Of a stretch of DNA of 64,000 nt, positions 11,553 to 22,798 are shown piece after piece; the first letter of the stretch is position 1; each line of letters opens with the position of its first letter. Location of the stretch: NCBI GenBank assembly GCA_020746875.1, contig JAGTJL010000001.1:2418001-2482000 (forward strand), written 5' to 3'. The position numbers were made by a program, and so were the translations under genes. The stretch is from Rhexocercosporidium sp. MPI-PUGE-AT-0058. Taxonomy: Eukaryota > Ascomycota > Leotiomycetes > Helotiales. A model generated the notes under the pieces. The model was not told the DNA's origin. It did not search any database and saw only the letters and a program-made list of their open reading frames with translations.

Positions 11553-12068
11553 GGAAGTTAGCGGAGATGCCTGACCTATGACTTAGAGTAATGAGAAATC
11601 TATTCTTCAGAAATTGGATGACACATAGTCCTTCGCCGGAAAGAAACTTACTTCTATCGCAGAATTAATTTTTTGAATCATCTCACGATGCTCACCCGTA
11701 CTCGGCGGAGGAGCTGATATATGGCATTGAATGGTTCTTGTGGAGTTTTAAGCTATCTCTGTCATGCCGCATGTATAAATTTCTCAAGTTAAATAATTTC
11801 CTCTTCTGCGTTCCAAAAAGACCCCCCTCCCCCCCCCCCCCCCCCAAAAAAAAACAAAGCTTAAATCCCAAAGTAAACAATTTCCTCCCTCCTAAGGATG
11901 TCGATGTCCACCACGGAGGGTTTGCCGAGGTCGCTAAAATAGCAGCTACCCCGCCATCGTGATATCACTCTCAAACTTCACATCACAGTTCCCATCAACT
12001 GAATCCTCATCAGAAACATTTTGAAAATTGTATCCAACCAGTACACGGCCATATTAATACCTAGAAAC
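11553..12068. other. Intergenic with poly-C/poly-A tract
   Basis: No gene seen. A run of cytosines interrupted by a single T, followed directly by about nine adenines, lies near 11822-11854, just 3' of the AIF-like gene. Such a tract is prone to length change and sequencing error. Confidence 0.7.
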
Positions 12069-13215
12069 ATGCTCGATATACTCAATCCCTTCTCGGGCCC
12101 GTTGGCGACGAGCGAGATCACCGAATTGCGCATCTATCCTATTAAATCATGCCGCGGAATTTCGATTCAGAAGTCACTCCTGACCAAACAAGGGCTGGAT
12201 CTGGATAGGAGATGGATGTTTGTAGACGCTGAGGATATGAAGTATATGACATTTCCTCCTTATTATTGATTTGCTAGGGTTATACAAGTTACAGTACCCT
12301 AGACTTTGGTAGTTGAAAATGCAAGAAGATATTGCTCCCAAGCTAACATCCCATTCCTAAAGATTCATAACAATCCGCGACATATCCCAAATGACACTAA
12401 TCGACACCTCTCTCGACACAACCTCCTCAAACCTCACAATCTCCATCCGCTCCACTCCCCACAGCATAACGATCCCCACGCGCCCCTCCCCCTCATGGCT
12501 GGATGCCAACACAACCCTCTCCCGCGTTAACATCTGGGACTATGAAACCGACGGCCACATCTACTCCGAAGCCATAAACTCCATCTTCACGAACTTCTTC
12601 TCCAAACCCGTCAAGCTCGTCTACAAAGGTCCAACGCCGCGTATCCTCCGGGGAAACGGCGCGCTGGAACATTTGGGAAGGGAGGAGAGCACGAATTTCC
12701 CGGACGTTATGCCCCTGCAGATTGCGAATGAGGCAAGTTTGAGGGATTTGAATGAACGATTGAGGGAGAAGGGCCATGCCGAGATCACTTTGGAGAGGTT
12801 CAGGCCGAATATTATTGTTAGCGGTGCTGAGTCTGCGGATTCAGTAACTAAAGGTGGCTTGCCAGCTCCTTGGAGCGAGGATAATTGGAAAACCGTACGA
12901 ATACTACCTTCTGGCGAGCAGAAATTAGGTATTGCGGCTATACTTGGAGGCGGAGGAGAGAAGCCCCTGGAAATTGATGTACAAGCCAGGTGTGCGAGAT
13001 GTCAAGTCCCGAATGTGGACCCCGATACGGCGGAGAAGGATAAGAATGAGCCGTGGGATACGCTGGTTAGTTATCGGAGGGTCGATGAGGGGATTAAGTG
13101 GAAGCCTTGTTTTGGCATGCTGTGCTGTCCGAGGACTGAGGGGGAGATAGAGGTGGGCATGAAATTTGAAGTGATGGAGATGACGGAGGGACATAAGTAT
13201 GTTAAGGGATTTTGA
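12069..13215 (+). CDS. MOSC-domain protein (mARC / molybdenum cofactor sulfurase C-terminal type)
   Basis: Two exons, 12069-12241 and 12363-13215, 341 aa. The N-terminal MOSC_N beta-barrel is recognisable from ITELRIYPIKSCRGI and LDRRWMFVDAE. The C-terminal MOSC domain carries the cysteine-bearing segment ARCARCQVPNVDP followed by a late CFGMLCC segment. Eukaryotic relatives (mitochondrial amidoxime-reducing component) bind molybdenum cofactor through a conserved cysteine and reduce N-hydroxylated compounds with cytochrome b5 partners. Other members have unknown substrates. The protein starts MLDILNPF, without a clear presequence. The open frame continues upstream of ATG12069 but contains no other ATG. 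The donor GTATAT is weak, yet the splice restores MKFITIRDISQMTLI, as expected for the family. Confidence 0.85.
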
Positions 13216-14157
13216 GGTGGAATTTAGTCTGGGAGATACTGTGATCTGTTGTGACAATGTGTAAATAATTATTTGAATTTGGAGAGATGAAGTGCCACAT
13301 AGGACGCATTACAGCCGCCTCGTTCACTTCAATTCGCAGTGGCGTTTAATCTTATTCCAATACGTTCCACGTCGTGCTCTTTTTTCATTGTTGCATTAAG
13401 ATCTTAAGCCAGCAATAAAGTGAATTCACAGCAAGGAACCTCATTGCATCTTACAGCTTCAATGTCAGCACATGAGGTTATCATCCTTCTCGTTCGCCTC
13501 CTTCCTCTTGATTTTGTCACTAAGCGAGGAAATCATTACTGCGTAAACAAGCGTAGAATCGGCCATTTTGGGCAATTTCGATAAGGTTTCTTCCTTGTCT
13601 GGAGCGACATGAGTAAGAAGAAATGCTAAATCGGCACTATGACCTCAAATCGCAAGCCGTTTTGTGGAGAGCTAGAACAGGCTGGACTGCAGAGCGCACA
13701 ACCCGATGGCCAAACTACTTACATCATCAGACGATGAACAATTACTCTTCAAAGCATCTCTCTGCAAAGAATTACATCCCTTCTTGTCAGTAATCAAACA
13801 ACTTATTTTGGCCATGTAACTAACTACCTGTGCCGCATCTCGTTCCCGGAATGGTAAATTCAGCTAGCCACCCCACCCCACCCCCGCAATCCGGCTTGGT
13901 TGGCTTGTCAGCTTCGCGGTCTGACCTATCAAGCTCACTAGATTCTGAGACAGACTGCAAAAGTTCACGTTTGCCCCAGACTAAGTATTAAGCATATGCC
14001 GTTAACGAGATCCGGGGTCATATCCTATGACCCTTCATCTGAGCTAGAGATATATATGAATCCCTGAGCTTCTTCGTGTGTATGTAATGCTTCCCCAAAG
14101 TCAATTTGAATTGTCTCCAACAGATACAAACGGATTAAAACCCTAAATACAGTCAAG
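13216..14157. other. Intergenic
   Basis: No supported gene. Contains a short C/A-rich run near 13868-13885. A TATATAT stretch near 14050 is a plausible core promoter for the aldehyde dehydrogenase about 100 bp downstream. Confidence 0.6.
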
Positions 14158-15678
14158 ATGCTCGTCATTCCCCTACAAATCAACGGCAAGGATGTCACCA
14201 CATCCAAAATAATCGATGTCACAAACCCCTCAACAAGCACAGTAATCCACCAAGCCTCCTCGGCTGGCTTGCCCGAAGCACTCGCCGCTGTCGAAGCAGC
14301 AGAAGCAGCGTTCCCAGCATGGTCCGACCTACCGGCCAACCAGCGCCGCGATATTTTCCTCAAGGCAGCCGACATCCTCGAACGCCGCATGGAAGAGGTC
14401 GGTAAGTGGCAGGAAGAAGAATCTGGCGCCACAACCTTCTACTCATCTTGTTTCGATTGCCCAAATGCCGTGAACCAGCTGAGAGATGTTGCGGGCAAGA
14501 TCTCAGGGATTGAGGGAACGGTCCCGAGTCTGCAGGATCCGAAGAGGGGTGCGCTGGTTATGAAGGAGCCGTATGGTGTTATTCTGGGTATCGCTCCTTG
14601 GTAAGTCTCTCATCTATCGTTTTCTCTCCACCAAAGTGAACAACGCAGAAGAGAGACGTGGGCTGCATGCGTAGTAAGTGTCATGACTGACCTCACCAGG
14701 AACGCAACGTACACGCTCGGGTTTCGCTCCGTGACCTTCGCCATCGCAGCCGGAAACACAGCCGTCTTTAAAGCCTCTGAAACTACTCCTCGATCTCTGG
14801 GTGTCGTCGGTACCGTCTTCCGTGAAGCAGGCCTTCCAGACGGCGTACTCAATGTCATCCAAACAGCACCTGACGATGCCGCTGCCGTAACCAAAGCTCT
14901 AATCGAGCATCCAGCAGTCAAGAAAATCAACTTCACAGGCAGCACAGCCGTCGGACGACACATCGCTAAGATCGCCGGCGAGAACCTCAAGCCAGTCCTC
15001 ATGGAACTTGGAGGGAAGGCGCCCGCTATCGTCCTTGCTGATGCCGATCTTCAACTTGCAGCAAGCATGTGCGCTCTGGGCGCTTTCATGCATAGTGGAC
15101 AGATCTGTATGTCTACCGAACGAGTCATCGTCGACAAGAATATCAGCAAGGAGTTCGCGGAGCAGATGAAGGGTGCTATTGAAGCTATGTTCCCTTCTTC
15201 TGGAGAGGCATTGGTTATGGTCAGCGGAGTCGGCGTCAAGAAGAACAAAGCGCTTCTTAAAGATGCCAAGAGTAAAGGCGCCGAGATCCTTTACGGCGAC
15301 ATCAACGCAGAAGAAGCAGCTCCAGAACGCATGCGTCCCGTCGTTGTCAAAGGCGTCAAGAAAGAAATGGATTTGTACTACACTGAATCTTTCGGTCCCA
15401 CGGTCTCGCTCATCGAAGTTGAGAATGAGGATGAGGCTATCAAGATCGCGAATGACACTGAGTATGGACTTGCTTCCTCTGTGTTTACGAAGGATCTCGC
15501 GAGAGGATTCAGGGTTGCAAAGAAGATCGATAGTGGTGCGGTTCATATCAACTCTATGACTGTGCATGACGAGGCTGCGCTGCCTCATGGGGGTGTAAAG
15601 GGAAGTGGATGGGGACGATTTGGCGCTCCTGGCTTGGACGAGTGGGTAAAGACGAAGACGATTACTTTCTTGAAGTGA
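14158..15678 (+). CDS. Aldehyde dehydrogenase (salicylaldehyde/vanillin dehydrogenase-like)
   Basis: Two exons, 14158-14600 and 14700-15678, 473 aa. NAD(P)-dependent oxidation of an aldehyde to the acid. The intron falls in the conserved APWN segment and its removal restores GIAPWNATYTLGFRSV. Downstream are the cofactor-binding FTGST segment, the general-base glutamate in MELGGKAP, and the catalytic cysteine in HSGQICMSTER. The C-terminal PHGGVKGSGWGRFG segment is typical of the family. Lack of an N-terminal extension suggests a cytosolic enzyme. The overall pattern fits the group acting on aromatic aldehydes such as vanillin or salicylaldehyde, but substrate cannot be fixed from sequence. 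A zinc alcohol dehydrogenase and a P450 lie just downstream, so the three might form a small catabolic set; this is inference. Confidence 0.92.
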
Positions 15679-16427
15679 GCATGGAGGAGCGTACCTTTTT
15701 TTGGAGCCAGCATTTCCTTATATTTACTGTGTTTCCTGATACCTAAGCATATACGCATATGATAAGACGATGTCTTCCGAAGAGTATCATGTGCGAAATG
15801 AGCTGAACTTAACGAGGAGTAGTGAAGAACCGCTCGTATTCCACAACTTCATCATGCGGAGGCAAATAGTACAAAGTGACGTCCCTCTCGGAATTGATCA
15901 TTGAACCACAGCTGACCGAGAATAAGACGGATGCCTGAACGATTAGTTGTCGAAAACCTGCACAGCCACGACCACAACCCTGAAGTTGCCAATGCTCATT
16001 CATTCGACAGCATAGCCTATGTCACGCAGGATGACATGCTTATGCAGCTCCCATTCGCGGGCTGAAAGCCTTACCAACCATTGGCTGTCAGCACCAGGGT
16101 AAATATCCCTGATATCTCACCCATTTCTTACCATACCTCCCAGCTTAGCGAGGTATCAACGCTGGATGTTGACCAAAACAGATATCGCTCAATGAGAGCT
16201 GATGGAGGTACGAGAATCGATTACACGATCAACATTGAGTCTCATCTCAGCTTTTGTGGTCTGGTGATGGCTGTATTTGTGTATCGGTTGGATTTTTCAG
16301 GTATAAAAGCCGGTTGTTCTCGTCTCTCAGTCACTTCTTTATATCTTGTTTCATCAAGCTCTCCAAGTCTCATCATACGTATCAAACCATTTCACTTGTC
16401 TTATTCCGGCACACTCTATCTAGTAGA
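15679..16427. other. Intergenic, promoter of the alcohol dehydrogenase
   Basis: No gene seen. The right end holds a TATA box and a pyrimidine-rich leader of the kind common before strongly expressed fungal genes. Confidence 0.6.
16302..16308 (+). promoter_or_regulatory. TATA box of the alcohol dehydrogenase gene
   Basis: TATAAAA about 120 bp upstream of ATG16428, followed by a CT-rich tract (16316-16420) typical of fungal transcription start regions. Confidence 0.5.
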
Positions 16428-17992
16428 ATGAAGAATTCTCACGCGCACTCCGACCACCATGATCATCATGATCACCACCATCACCATGAGACGATGAAAG
16501 CCGTCGCCTTCGAAGGGAAAGCCTTCGATATGAAGGTCAAGAAGCTTCCAATCCCCAAGATTTGCAAGGCGACAGATGCGATCATCCGTGTTACTTCTTC
16601 TGGAATCTGCGGTAAGCGTTCACATCTGATTTCCCTTGTTGAATTCTGGCAGTTTGGAGGGAGGTCACCAAGGTTCGACAGATAACGAAAGATCCCCGCC
16701 TTTAACACTCTCCACATCCCCCAACCAAAACTAATCAAGTTTGCTCCATCTAGGCACTGATCTTCATGTCTTCCACGGCCGTGTCCCTGTCAACCCACCC
16801 ATGACCATGGGCCACGAAATCGTCGGCATCGTCCACTCCATCGGCTCCAAAGTTAACGATCTCAAAGTTGGCGACCGAGTCATTGTCTCCGGCATAATCA
16901 CAGATGACCATCTCGGGGGTGACGATGATGACCAACTGGTCGGTGGTCTTGGGATAGGTGACATCCCAGGCTTCATTCAATTCAACGGAGGTCAAGCTGG
17001 CTTTGTCCGCGTCCCGTTCGCGAGTGATAATGTTCTTTTGCTCCCTGAGGGAACGGAGCATGAGTTGGATTATGTGATGCTGGCTGATATCTTCCCAACT
17101 GCTAACTGGGCTTTGGATCGTTCTGGGTTCGTGTTTGGGGATGTGGTAGTCATTTTTGGTGCTGGTGAGTTCACTTCCTTCACGAGCCGGATTTCAGTTT
17201 TGACCCGTTCCCTTGCATATGAGCACCAACAAGTCACATAAAGCTGAATGCAGATAACAGGTCCCGTGGGACTCCTCGCTGCTTACTCTGCCTTTCTTAG
17301 AGGAGCAAGCAAAGTTTACAGTGTCGATCGGGTGCCGGAACGTCTCGCTAAGGCCAAAAGTATTGGGGCCATTCCCATCGACTTCAGCAAAGGAGATCCC
17401 GTCGCTCAGATTCTGAAGCGCGAGCCTGAAGGTGTTGATCGCGCATGCGATTGTATCGGCTACGAGTGCGTCGATGCCAAGGGCAAAAACGTTGGTAACC
17501 TTGTCCTCACCCAGGCCATCAATGTCGTTCGACCTGGTGGAGGTATCGGTGTCATTGGAGTTTACCTACCTCAGGATCCTCGTAAGTCCTAACTCTAATT
17601 CACCTCAGTGTGAATTCTCTATGGAAGATAGGTATGACTGACTTAAATTAGGTGGCGCAACCCCGGCTCTCAAGAAAGGTATCTTCGAGATCCCTTTGGG
17701 GGAATCCTGGTTCAAATCTCAGACCATTCGCTCCGGCATCGTGCCTCTTCGCGAATACCAACCGGCTCTCCTGAAACTTATCATTAGTGGTCGCGCAAAG
17801 CCTAGCTTTGTTGTTGATCGGGAGTTGCGGATTGATGAAGCCCCGGAAGCGTATCAGGAGTTCTCGGATCATGATTTCATCAAGAGCGTAATCCGTTTTG
17901 GAGATCTTGAGGAGAAGGAGGAGAGTAGCTCGATTGAAGAGGAAGAGGAGCGACCTCTCCGCAAGAGAAAGAGAAATGGAGGTAGTGCTTAA
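16428..17992 (+). CDS. Zinc-type alcohol dehydrogenase (glutathione-independent formaldehyde dehydrogenase-like) with His-rich N-terminus
   Basis: Four exons: 16428-16611, 16754-17164, 17261-17581 and 17652-17992, 418 aa. A medium-chain dehydrogenase/reductase. The catalytic-zinc region is seen in SGICGTDLHVFHG and MGHEIVG, and the Rossmann loop in GAGPVGLLA, which is restored by splicing. The segment DCIGYECVDAKGKNVGN resembles the large-loop formaldehyde-dehydrogenase subfamily. Residues 1-24 are mostly His and Asp, with clusters of up to five His in a row; a second ATG after this tail at 16494 (MKAVAFEG) could start a tail-less form. The structural-zinc cysteine cluster expected after GDRV is replaced by an acidic stretch (DDHLGGDDDD). 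The C-terminus is charged and ends in a basic run (RPLRKRKRNGG). Substrate is not determined. Confidence 0.88.
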
Positions 17993-18138
17993 GTACTGGG
18001 ATGAAGATTGAATGGGGTATGAATCGAACTTCCTTCATGGTCTGAAAGCTCCGTAGATAGTTAATTGACTGATATGGAAAACGGACATATGTGCACTCTT
18101 TCCATATACTTCTTTCATTGCCAAAACATTTCGCCCAG

Positions 18139-20041
18139 TCAGAACAAAACCCTAACGCCTTTACTCTCCATTGACGGCTGCGGCAGCAGAAAATCATATT
18201 TCGCATCGACATCCAATCGCGAGGTATCATATAATCGCTGTTTATCAAAACGTCGAAATACAGTCGCGAGAGTCATATTGATCTCTGCTCTTGCGAGACT
18301 GGTTTTGGAATCATCAGTAACGTCCAACTATAGCCTTGGGAAGGGGCAACAAACTTCATTCCGACGCACTGACGGGACCCCTTACTGAACGCGACCATGT
18401 AGCGATCAAGGGCTGGAGCACCCTCAGGTCGAGCCACAAGCCATCGCTCTGGCTTGAAGGCAAAGGAGTCAGGAAATATCTTCTCGTTGTGATGCATCAG
18501 ATAAGATGTCATGCCGACAGGTGTCTGATGGCGAGTCAGTGATGTGCATCCACGTTCTGTTGAGCACTTACTCCTACAGGAATCTCCCAATCATGGAATT
18601 TCATCGTCTCGAATGGGTGAGAACGTTGGATGCGACCGACAGCACCGTACGAAAGTCTTCCAGCTATTAGAATTGAGAGTTACAAGGGGCATAGCACATA
18701 ATAACAAACCTCAGACCTTCTTGCACCACAGCATTCTATTTCAAGAGTCAGTCGGTGCTTGTGTGTCAGCAAAATCCAACTCACGAAATATGGCAGTCGC
18801 TCGATAACAGACAGCTTTGCAGGAAGTAATGGATCAGGCATGGCAGCTATAAGTCTAGATACTAAATTAGCACAATCCCTACAATGTGAACATTCGCCAG
18901 AGAAATTTTTCTACGCACTCAAGCCTCAATCTTTTGAGTACAGTTGGATTGTCTAAAATGTGGAAATGGGTAATGGTGATTGTAGCAGCCGTCGTATCAG
19001 CTCCAGCTCCAATAACCACTTGCCCCTCCTGCCAGATGCGAGAATGTGCTTTCTCTTCTTTGGGAAGATCAGATTCCAAAAGTGCATGGATGATAGTTTT
19101 GTCCATGCCGAGATCGCGTTGCTCTTGAGATGATTTGTATTCTCCGTCAATCACTTTCTGGGTGTCGTCTTGAACTTTCTTCTTTGATGTTAGCCTCACG
19201 TACGAAGTGGTGGAATTGGAGACCTACACATTGAAAGTCAAACAACATGGCCATGCCTGGATGCATCGCTTTGATGAAACTCAATGGCAAGGCTTGCGTG
19301 AGGGGTAAGATCCACGGAAAATACTTAGCCAAAGAAGCTGTCTGGATGACGCCGTGCATCGTCTCAACCCAGAAGGGAGAGAAGTCAGGATCGTCCAGAT
19401 AATTCCAACTTCTGTTCATGGCATAAAGGGTAATGATATCTGTCGTGAGGCACATGTACACCGATTTCATTTCCATCGGAACTCCTGCCTTCCGACATTG
19501 ATCAATGCGTCCACATAATTTCTCGACCATATGGCTTATCATTGGCTCCAATTTGTTCACATTCTGCTTCGAGAAGAAAGGACTGATTGCTGCTCGACGA
19601 CTGCGATGGAATTTGTAGTCCACGGTAGAGAAAGTGGAACCTGGTAGGCCGAATTGAGCTACGAAGAAGGCGTATCTATTTCTCGGCTTATGGGAAGAAT
19701 ACAATTCTTCGTAGTAGTCGGGATCATCTACATGAAGCTCGTATGGGCTGATTCTAATGATTGGGCCATGACATGTCAGGGTTAGCTGCTTGCCAGTATT
19801 GGGAAAGTTACCACAAACCGTAATCCTTGTGAAGGTCCTTGAGCTTGAATGTGTATTGGCCTTTGAGAACTACATCGTAGTAAAACTCGTAACACAGTGT
19901 TGCCGCCGCAAGCTTCGGTCCCGGGAACTTTGACAGAGGCCCAAAGTAAACACTGTAGACTGTTCGCGCAATGAACACGCAAACATACAGCAGCCCGAAT
20001 GCGGCGGCAATATCGTACTGGATGCTGGAAAAGACCGACAT
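18139..20041 (-). CDS. Cytochrome P450 with a doubtful first splice junction
   Basis: Membrane-anchored heme monooxygenase typical of fungal secondary metabolism. Later exons are 19182-flanked and consistent: about 19228-19766, 18919-19181, 18785-18854, 18710-18735, 18572-18656, 18355-18524 and 18139-18298. Exon 1 runs from 20041 to about 19819. Present are the N-terminal hydrophobic anchor, the proline hinge KFPGPK, the I-helix AGADTT, the K-helix EGLR (ExxR), FKPERW and the heme loop [10 protein letters not shown]. The weak point is the exon 1-2 junction. Conserved sequence (DYG then [11 protein letters not shown]) is intact on both sides, but the join that keeps it would need donor GTTTGT and a non-canonical acceptor ending CATG at 19767. 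The only canonical join I find (donor 19814, acceptor before 19753) drops three conserved residues. The gene may be freshly damaged at a splice site or use an unusual intron. Substrate unknown. Confidence 0.82.
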
Positions 20042-22798
20042 TCTTCAGAGTCTTACTTCATGAAGTGAATGAACGATACGGAGTCAAAGTTTCGTGAAAG
20101 TTTGTCACAGTCCTGAGCATCTCATGACAAGACATCCATGCCGCCCCAAACATTATTGGCTGCTCTACAGAGCAGCCAAGGTGCTGAGGAATAGATGTAT
20201 TGGCTGAGGGAACGGAGAGAAGCTAGAAAGGGAAAACTGCAGGAGGCGGGACGGGTGTCTCCATTTATTACAGCATGCAATACTACAGGGGGTACATGCG
20301 GCAGATGGGGTGCCCAATCCTAGATGCGATTTTACAAAGATTGCATATAGAGTCATGCACCCCTCTGTGTAGAGAACGATTGGTGCGGAACGATCCGAAG
20401 TCTGAATACTACAAAAAAGAATGAAGCTCCCAGCATACCAAGGGACCCGGGAAGAGGGATCCAATTAGTTCAATACCTCAGACAAAGTTCTTGGAGCTTT
20501 GTTGTTCTTGTTCTCGCTTCCATCTAGGCTATCTCGTTAGTGTCCCATCCCTGGAATAAGAGCGAGTGTGCCCCATAAAGTCAGCTGCGTACATGATCGA
20601 GCGCTGCCAAGCATTGCCGTATTGCTGAACAATGCAAGGTCCCAAGAACTAAGAATCAAAGGCAGCCTAGCAGTTAGCGTACTGGATTCTAAAATCCACC
20701 CAAAAACATGTATATATTCAACATTTGTCGCAGGCTGTCGTCTGGGTCCGTTCATCTTGATGAATAAGTAATATTACTTGCTTCGTGCCAATCAAAGCCT
20801 GGCACCGAACGAAATGAGGGATCTTACTCAAAGTAGTGAGAGAGTGTAACATTAAGCGATGTTCCACTTCACTGTTGCTGACGCCTTCATACTTTGCCCT
20901 TTATCAACGGATCAATATTTATTTACCACTCGAGCCCTCTTCAGGAGTAAGCACTAAGCGAGCTCTTCAGCCGCTGGTCTCACGTACAGTCCTGTCAGAA
21001 CAACCACCACGTCCTTCAACAGTCATTATACCTCAGTGGCCTGGTGCTATGCTTTTGCGCTTTAGCTTCACAGCTATTCCCCCCCACCTCCCAACTATCC
21101 CTCACGCGCACGCCTTCCAATGTTACAAGCAGGATCCCATAGCTCCTACAAACGCATACCGGTGATGGCGGTACATTTCTAGGAGAAGGTGATCAATAAA
21201 TGCACTCAAATCAACTCTGCAAGAAGGTGTCAACGCAAGAGTCCCTGGCATTGAAGCTGCCATCAGCACCTCTGAAATTCTGCTTTGGTCATCTTCGGGC
21301 CGTCAAGCGTGCTTGGAAAAGTCCCAGCCTCTTAACACGACACATCTCTTTGGTCTAGGCAGTATCGGCAAGGTGTTCGTCGCAGTCGTGATCTTTCAGC
21401 TCATGGAGGAGAAGGCACTCACTTTGTCAACCAACTTAGCGATGGTGTTGGAGAGGTTGATTAGTCAATAAACAAAGCCTTCTATGTACCTTGTATAATG
21501 TACAAAAGATTCCTCAGGGTTCTATCACAGCAACTGAATGGATGAGAAGGAGCTAGATCAAACACTGACAACGGATTTTCAACCTTGGAAGTTTTGTTAG
21601 TTGAATCAAAGGTCGGTGAGCAAAGGTTGCAAGTGTTTATTTCTCTTGTCAAACGGTGTCGAAACAAAGTTGAGCACAAAGCTCAAAGAAGCAAAGAGTC
21701 TAGGTAATGAGTCCAAGGCCAATTCTGTCTGAATTTTTTTTTGGATAGCGAATGGCTTGAAAACGTATGGAAAGAACCATCCCCTACCACACCGATTGTA
21801 GACGCCGCGGAAACCTACACTAGCTGTATCGGAGCAATATTCGCTCTCGCTTCTCTCCTCTGCTTAGTTCGACATGATATCTAAAGTTTTAGCGAGTCGT
21901 GCACTATGACGGCGAGATGCTTCACCCATGACTAAAGAACTCATGTTCTCTGGACGGACCATTGGCTGCAATGTCTCTTGACTTACAGTACCATCTTAGA
22001 TTTCTTTGAGGCGAAGGAGCAGACCATCTTGGAGAAGTATCTGGAAGCAACTCTTGACTTGCAGCAGGTAGACTGTCTCGGCCGAAATGTGGTGAAAGAG
22101 AAGCAGGCTGTCCGGCACAAGTACGTAGGTAGAGATACCAGCTGAGAAGTTTGTTCCGCCGATTGGACCGTTGGCTGTAGCGCCGAAGACCACGACGATG
22201 CATGTCGTGCCGTGAAGACTAAATCTAGTGGTGTTCTTATTGGAAAGTTCAACTTCGTTTACATGCATCTCTCCGCCGGTGAAGAGGAACTAGGCAGAGC
22301 ATTCTTTGAGGAACTTGAAGTAAGCATCGTTCAAGTATATGCAATTTGGCGCGGTACCAGCCTCGGAACGAATGTATGTCAGCACTGCTCTTTCAGGGGA
22401 CGGGGATCGGGTGAGTTCACCATCATTGGAGAGGTTGCCATGTGCCCGATCAAAGGACGAATGGGAGATGGTAGATGAAAGATGAGGGATGGGAAAAGCA
22501 ATTCCAAACAGCCGGGTTCGGGCTCCTAATATAGCCTCACCCCCTGAACACTTGACAAAGGCCTTTGAACCATGTACTATAAGGAACAGATGAGACGATA
22601 GGTAAGATATCTTTTATCGATCGTCTTGATAAGCATACCTTTCTTATAGAAGAAAAGGACATCTGACATCACTTGATACGAGTTTGACGAAGGCAGTCCT
22701 TGTTACTTCCTAATGGGCATGTGAAAGAGAAGAGATTTAAAACACAACAGGTGTTTCTCAAAGATGAATATGTTTGGAACTGGCCAGCCACTGCCCGA
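20042..22798. other. Gene-poor interval
   Basis: 2.7 kb without a supported gene. Short frames occur near 20836-21165 and, on the minus strand, near 21922-22268. None shows a family motif or a usable set of splice sites. It holds the P450 promoter at its left end. Confidence 0.5.

Noticed and set aside
14899..15588. 229-codon minus-strand frame
   Set aside because: Shadow of the aldehyde dehydrogenase exon on the opposite strand.
18496..18504. Exact ATCAGATAA iron-type GATA motif
   Set aside because: It lies inside the coding exon of the P450 (MTSYLMHHN region). One such match is expected by chance in 64 kb.
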